Of a stretch of DNA of 6,467 nucleotides, positions 5,731 to 6,467 are shown in pieces (the stretch's first letter is position 1; every line of letters starts with the position of its first letter). The stretch covers positions 1 through 6,467 of the forward strand of contig JAITSR010000180.1 in assembly GCA_031287655.1 (NCBI GenBank). Reading direction: 5' to 3'. The notes beneath the pieces were generated by a model. It did not search any database and was not told the DNA's origin. It worked only from the letters and a program-made list of their open reading frames with translations. The DNA is from Clostridiales bacterium. Its GTDB lineage: Bacteria > Bacillota > Clostridia > WRLR01. A program made the position numbers and the translations under genes.

Positions 5731-6467
5731 TCACATCCGCTCGAGTCGCTCGATCCCGAGCAGCGTGAGCCCCGTCCCGAGCAGCGTCCTCGCGGCTTGG
5801 CAGAGATGGAGGCGCGCTTCGCGGACGCCCGGCGCCGCGTCCAATATATTATTGAAATGGTAGAACTTGTTATACGCCCGCGCGATCGCCATCACATGCC
5901 GCGCGAGAATCGACGGTTCATACTTTTGCGCGGCCTCAAAGATCGTATCCGGATACGCGTTCATAAGGTCCACCAGTTCAAATTCCTCATCCGACGTGAG
6001 GCGCGCGTAATCCGCGTCGTCCGGGAGACCTCCCGCCGCCTCCGCCCGGCGCAGGACGCTGGACGCCCGCGCGTAGGTGTACTGCAGATACGGCCCGGAC
6101 TCCCCCTCAAGATCGAGCATTTCGTCCCATGAGAAGATAATATCGCGCTCCCGGCTGTTTTTTAAGAACGTATAGACCATCGCGCCGACGCCGACCGCCT
6201 CCGCGACCTTTTGCGGGTCCTCGGCCTTCCGCTCCGCGTCCATCATCGCGGCCGCCCGTCTGACCGCCTCGTTCAGCACGTCCTCGAGCGGGATCACCTC
6301 CCCTTCGCGCGTCGCCATCTTGCCCTCCGGGAGCCGCACATGCCCAAAACCGACGTGGATGCAGTCCCGGCTCCACTCAAATCCCAAAAGACCGAGCACG
6401 GAAAACACTTGGCGAAAATGCAGAGCCTGCGGGAGGCCGACGACATAGATGTTCCGGTCAAACTCGT
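5731..6467 (-). CDS. argS: Arginyl-tRNA synthetase, C-terminal part (5' partial)
   Basis: Class I aminoacyl-tRNA synthetase that joins arginine to tRNA-Arg in the cytoplasm using ATP. The last 244 codons are in view, roughly 40% of the usual 550-600 residues; the frame is open to the right edge, so the GTG at 6408 is not the start. Reading toward the C-terminus: NIYVVGLPQALHFRQVF (catalytic fold, matching the family's YVV...Q.LHF segment), HVGFGHVRLPEGKMATREG (the KMSKS-like loop; Lys codon at 6319-6321), PLEDVLNEA, then SGPYLQYTYARASSVLRRA opening the DALR anticodon-binding domain (about 6100 to 5734), which ends in RAYNKFYH and the family's typical C-terminus GIERLERM. The Ser of the KMS-T-R form is Ala and the following Lys is Glu; this loop is known to vary in ArgRS, so function is probably kept. 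The N-terminal domain and the HIGH motif are off the window. Convergent with the secreted-protein gene; stop is TGA. Confidence 0.96.
   Translation of the reverse strand, partial: EFDRNIYVVGLPQALHFRQVFSVLGLLGFEWSRDCIHVGFGHVRLPEGKMATREGEVIPLEDVLNEAVRRAAAMMDAERKAEDPQKVAEAVGVGAMVYTFLKNSRERDIIFSWDEMLDLEGESGPYLQYTYARASSVLRRAEAAGGLPDDADYARLTSDEEFELVDLMNAYPDTIFEAAQKYEPSILARHVMAIARAYNKFYHFNNILDAAPGVREARLHLCQAARTLLGTGLTLLGIERLERM

Noticed and set aside
5692..6132. Plus-strand frame of 146 codons opposite argS
   Set aside because: Antisense to the conserved ArgRS anticodon-binding domain; no recognisable protein.

Overview
The window is about 60% GC by eye and codes for proteins over nearly all its length. 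The combination of a giant InlB-repeat surface protein, three SLH domains of the clostridial 'TRGM / TRQD / TRAE' type and a bacterial arginyl-tRNA synthetase points to a GC-rich Gram-positive of the class Clostridia, probably an uncultured gut or rumen type. This placement is an inference from protein style; there is no rRNA or other firm taxonomic marker here.

Layout, left to right. Bases 1-4746 (+) are the 3' part of one very large gene whose start lies off the left edge; at least 1581 residues are in view. The product is a modular wall-bound surface protein. Its N-terminal visible third is a higher-order repeat: a Cna-B-like module, then divergent InlB-like modules. The middle is eight tandem canonical InlB/Listeria-Bacteroides beta-repeats. 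An acidic Asp/Gly spacer and a basic Pro/Thr spacer follow, and three SLH domains close the protein. Bases 4747-4839 are an intergenic gap holding a convincing sigma-A-type promoter and a ribosome binding site. Bases 4840-5676 (+) encode a 278-residue secreted Ala-rich, mostly helical protein that I do not recognise. Bases 5677-5730 are a short gap between convergent genes. Bases 5731-6467 (-) are the C-terminal 244 codons of argS, running off the right edge.

How the genes relate. The large protein should be exported and held to the cell wall through its SLH domains, displaying a long repeat stalk. The small secreted protein lies on the same strand 93 bases downstream but has its own promoter, so it can be expressed independently; a functional link is only suggested by adjacency and shared export. 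argS is a convergent housekeeping gene that marks the edge of this surface-protein locus.

I see no mobile element, CRISPR array, tRNA or rRNA gene, and no clear new biological system. The most notable content is the repeat architecture of the surface protein and the unrecognised secreted protein beside it.
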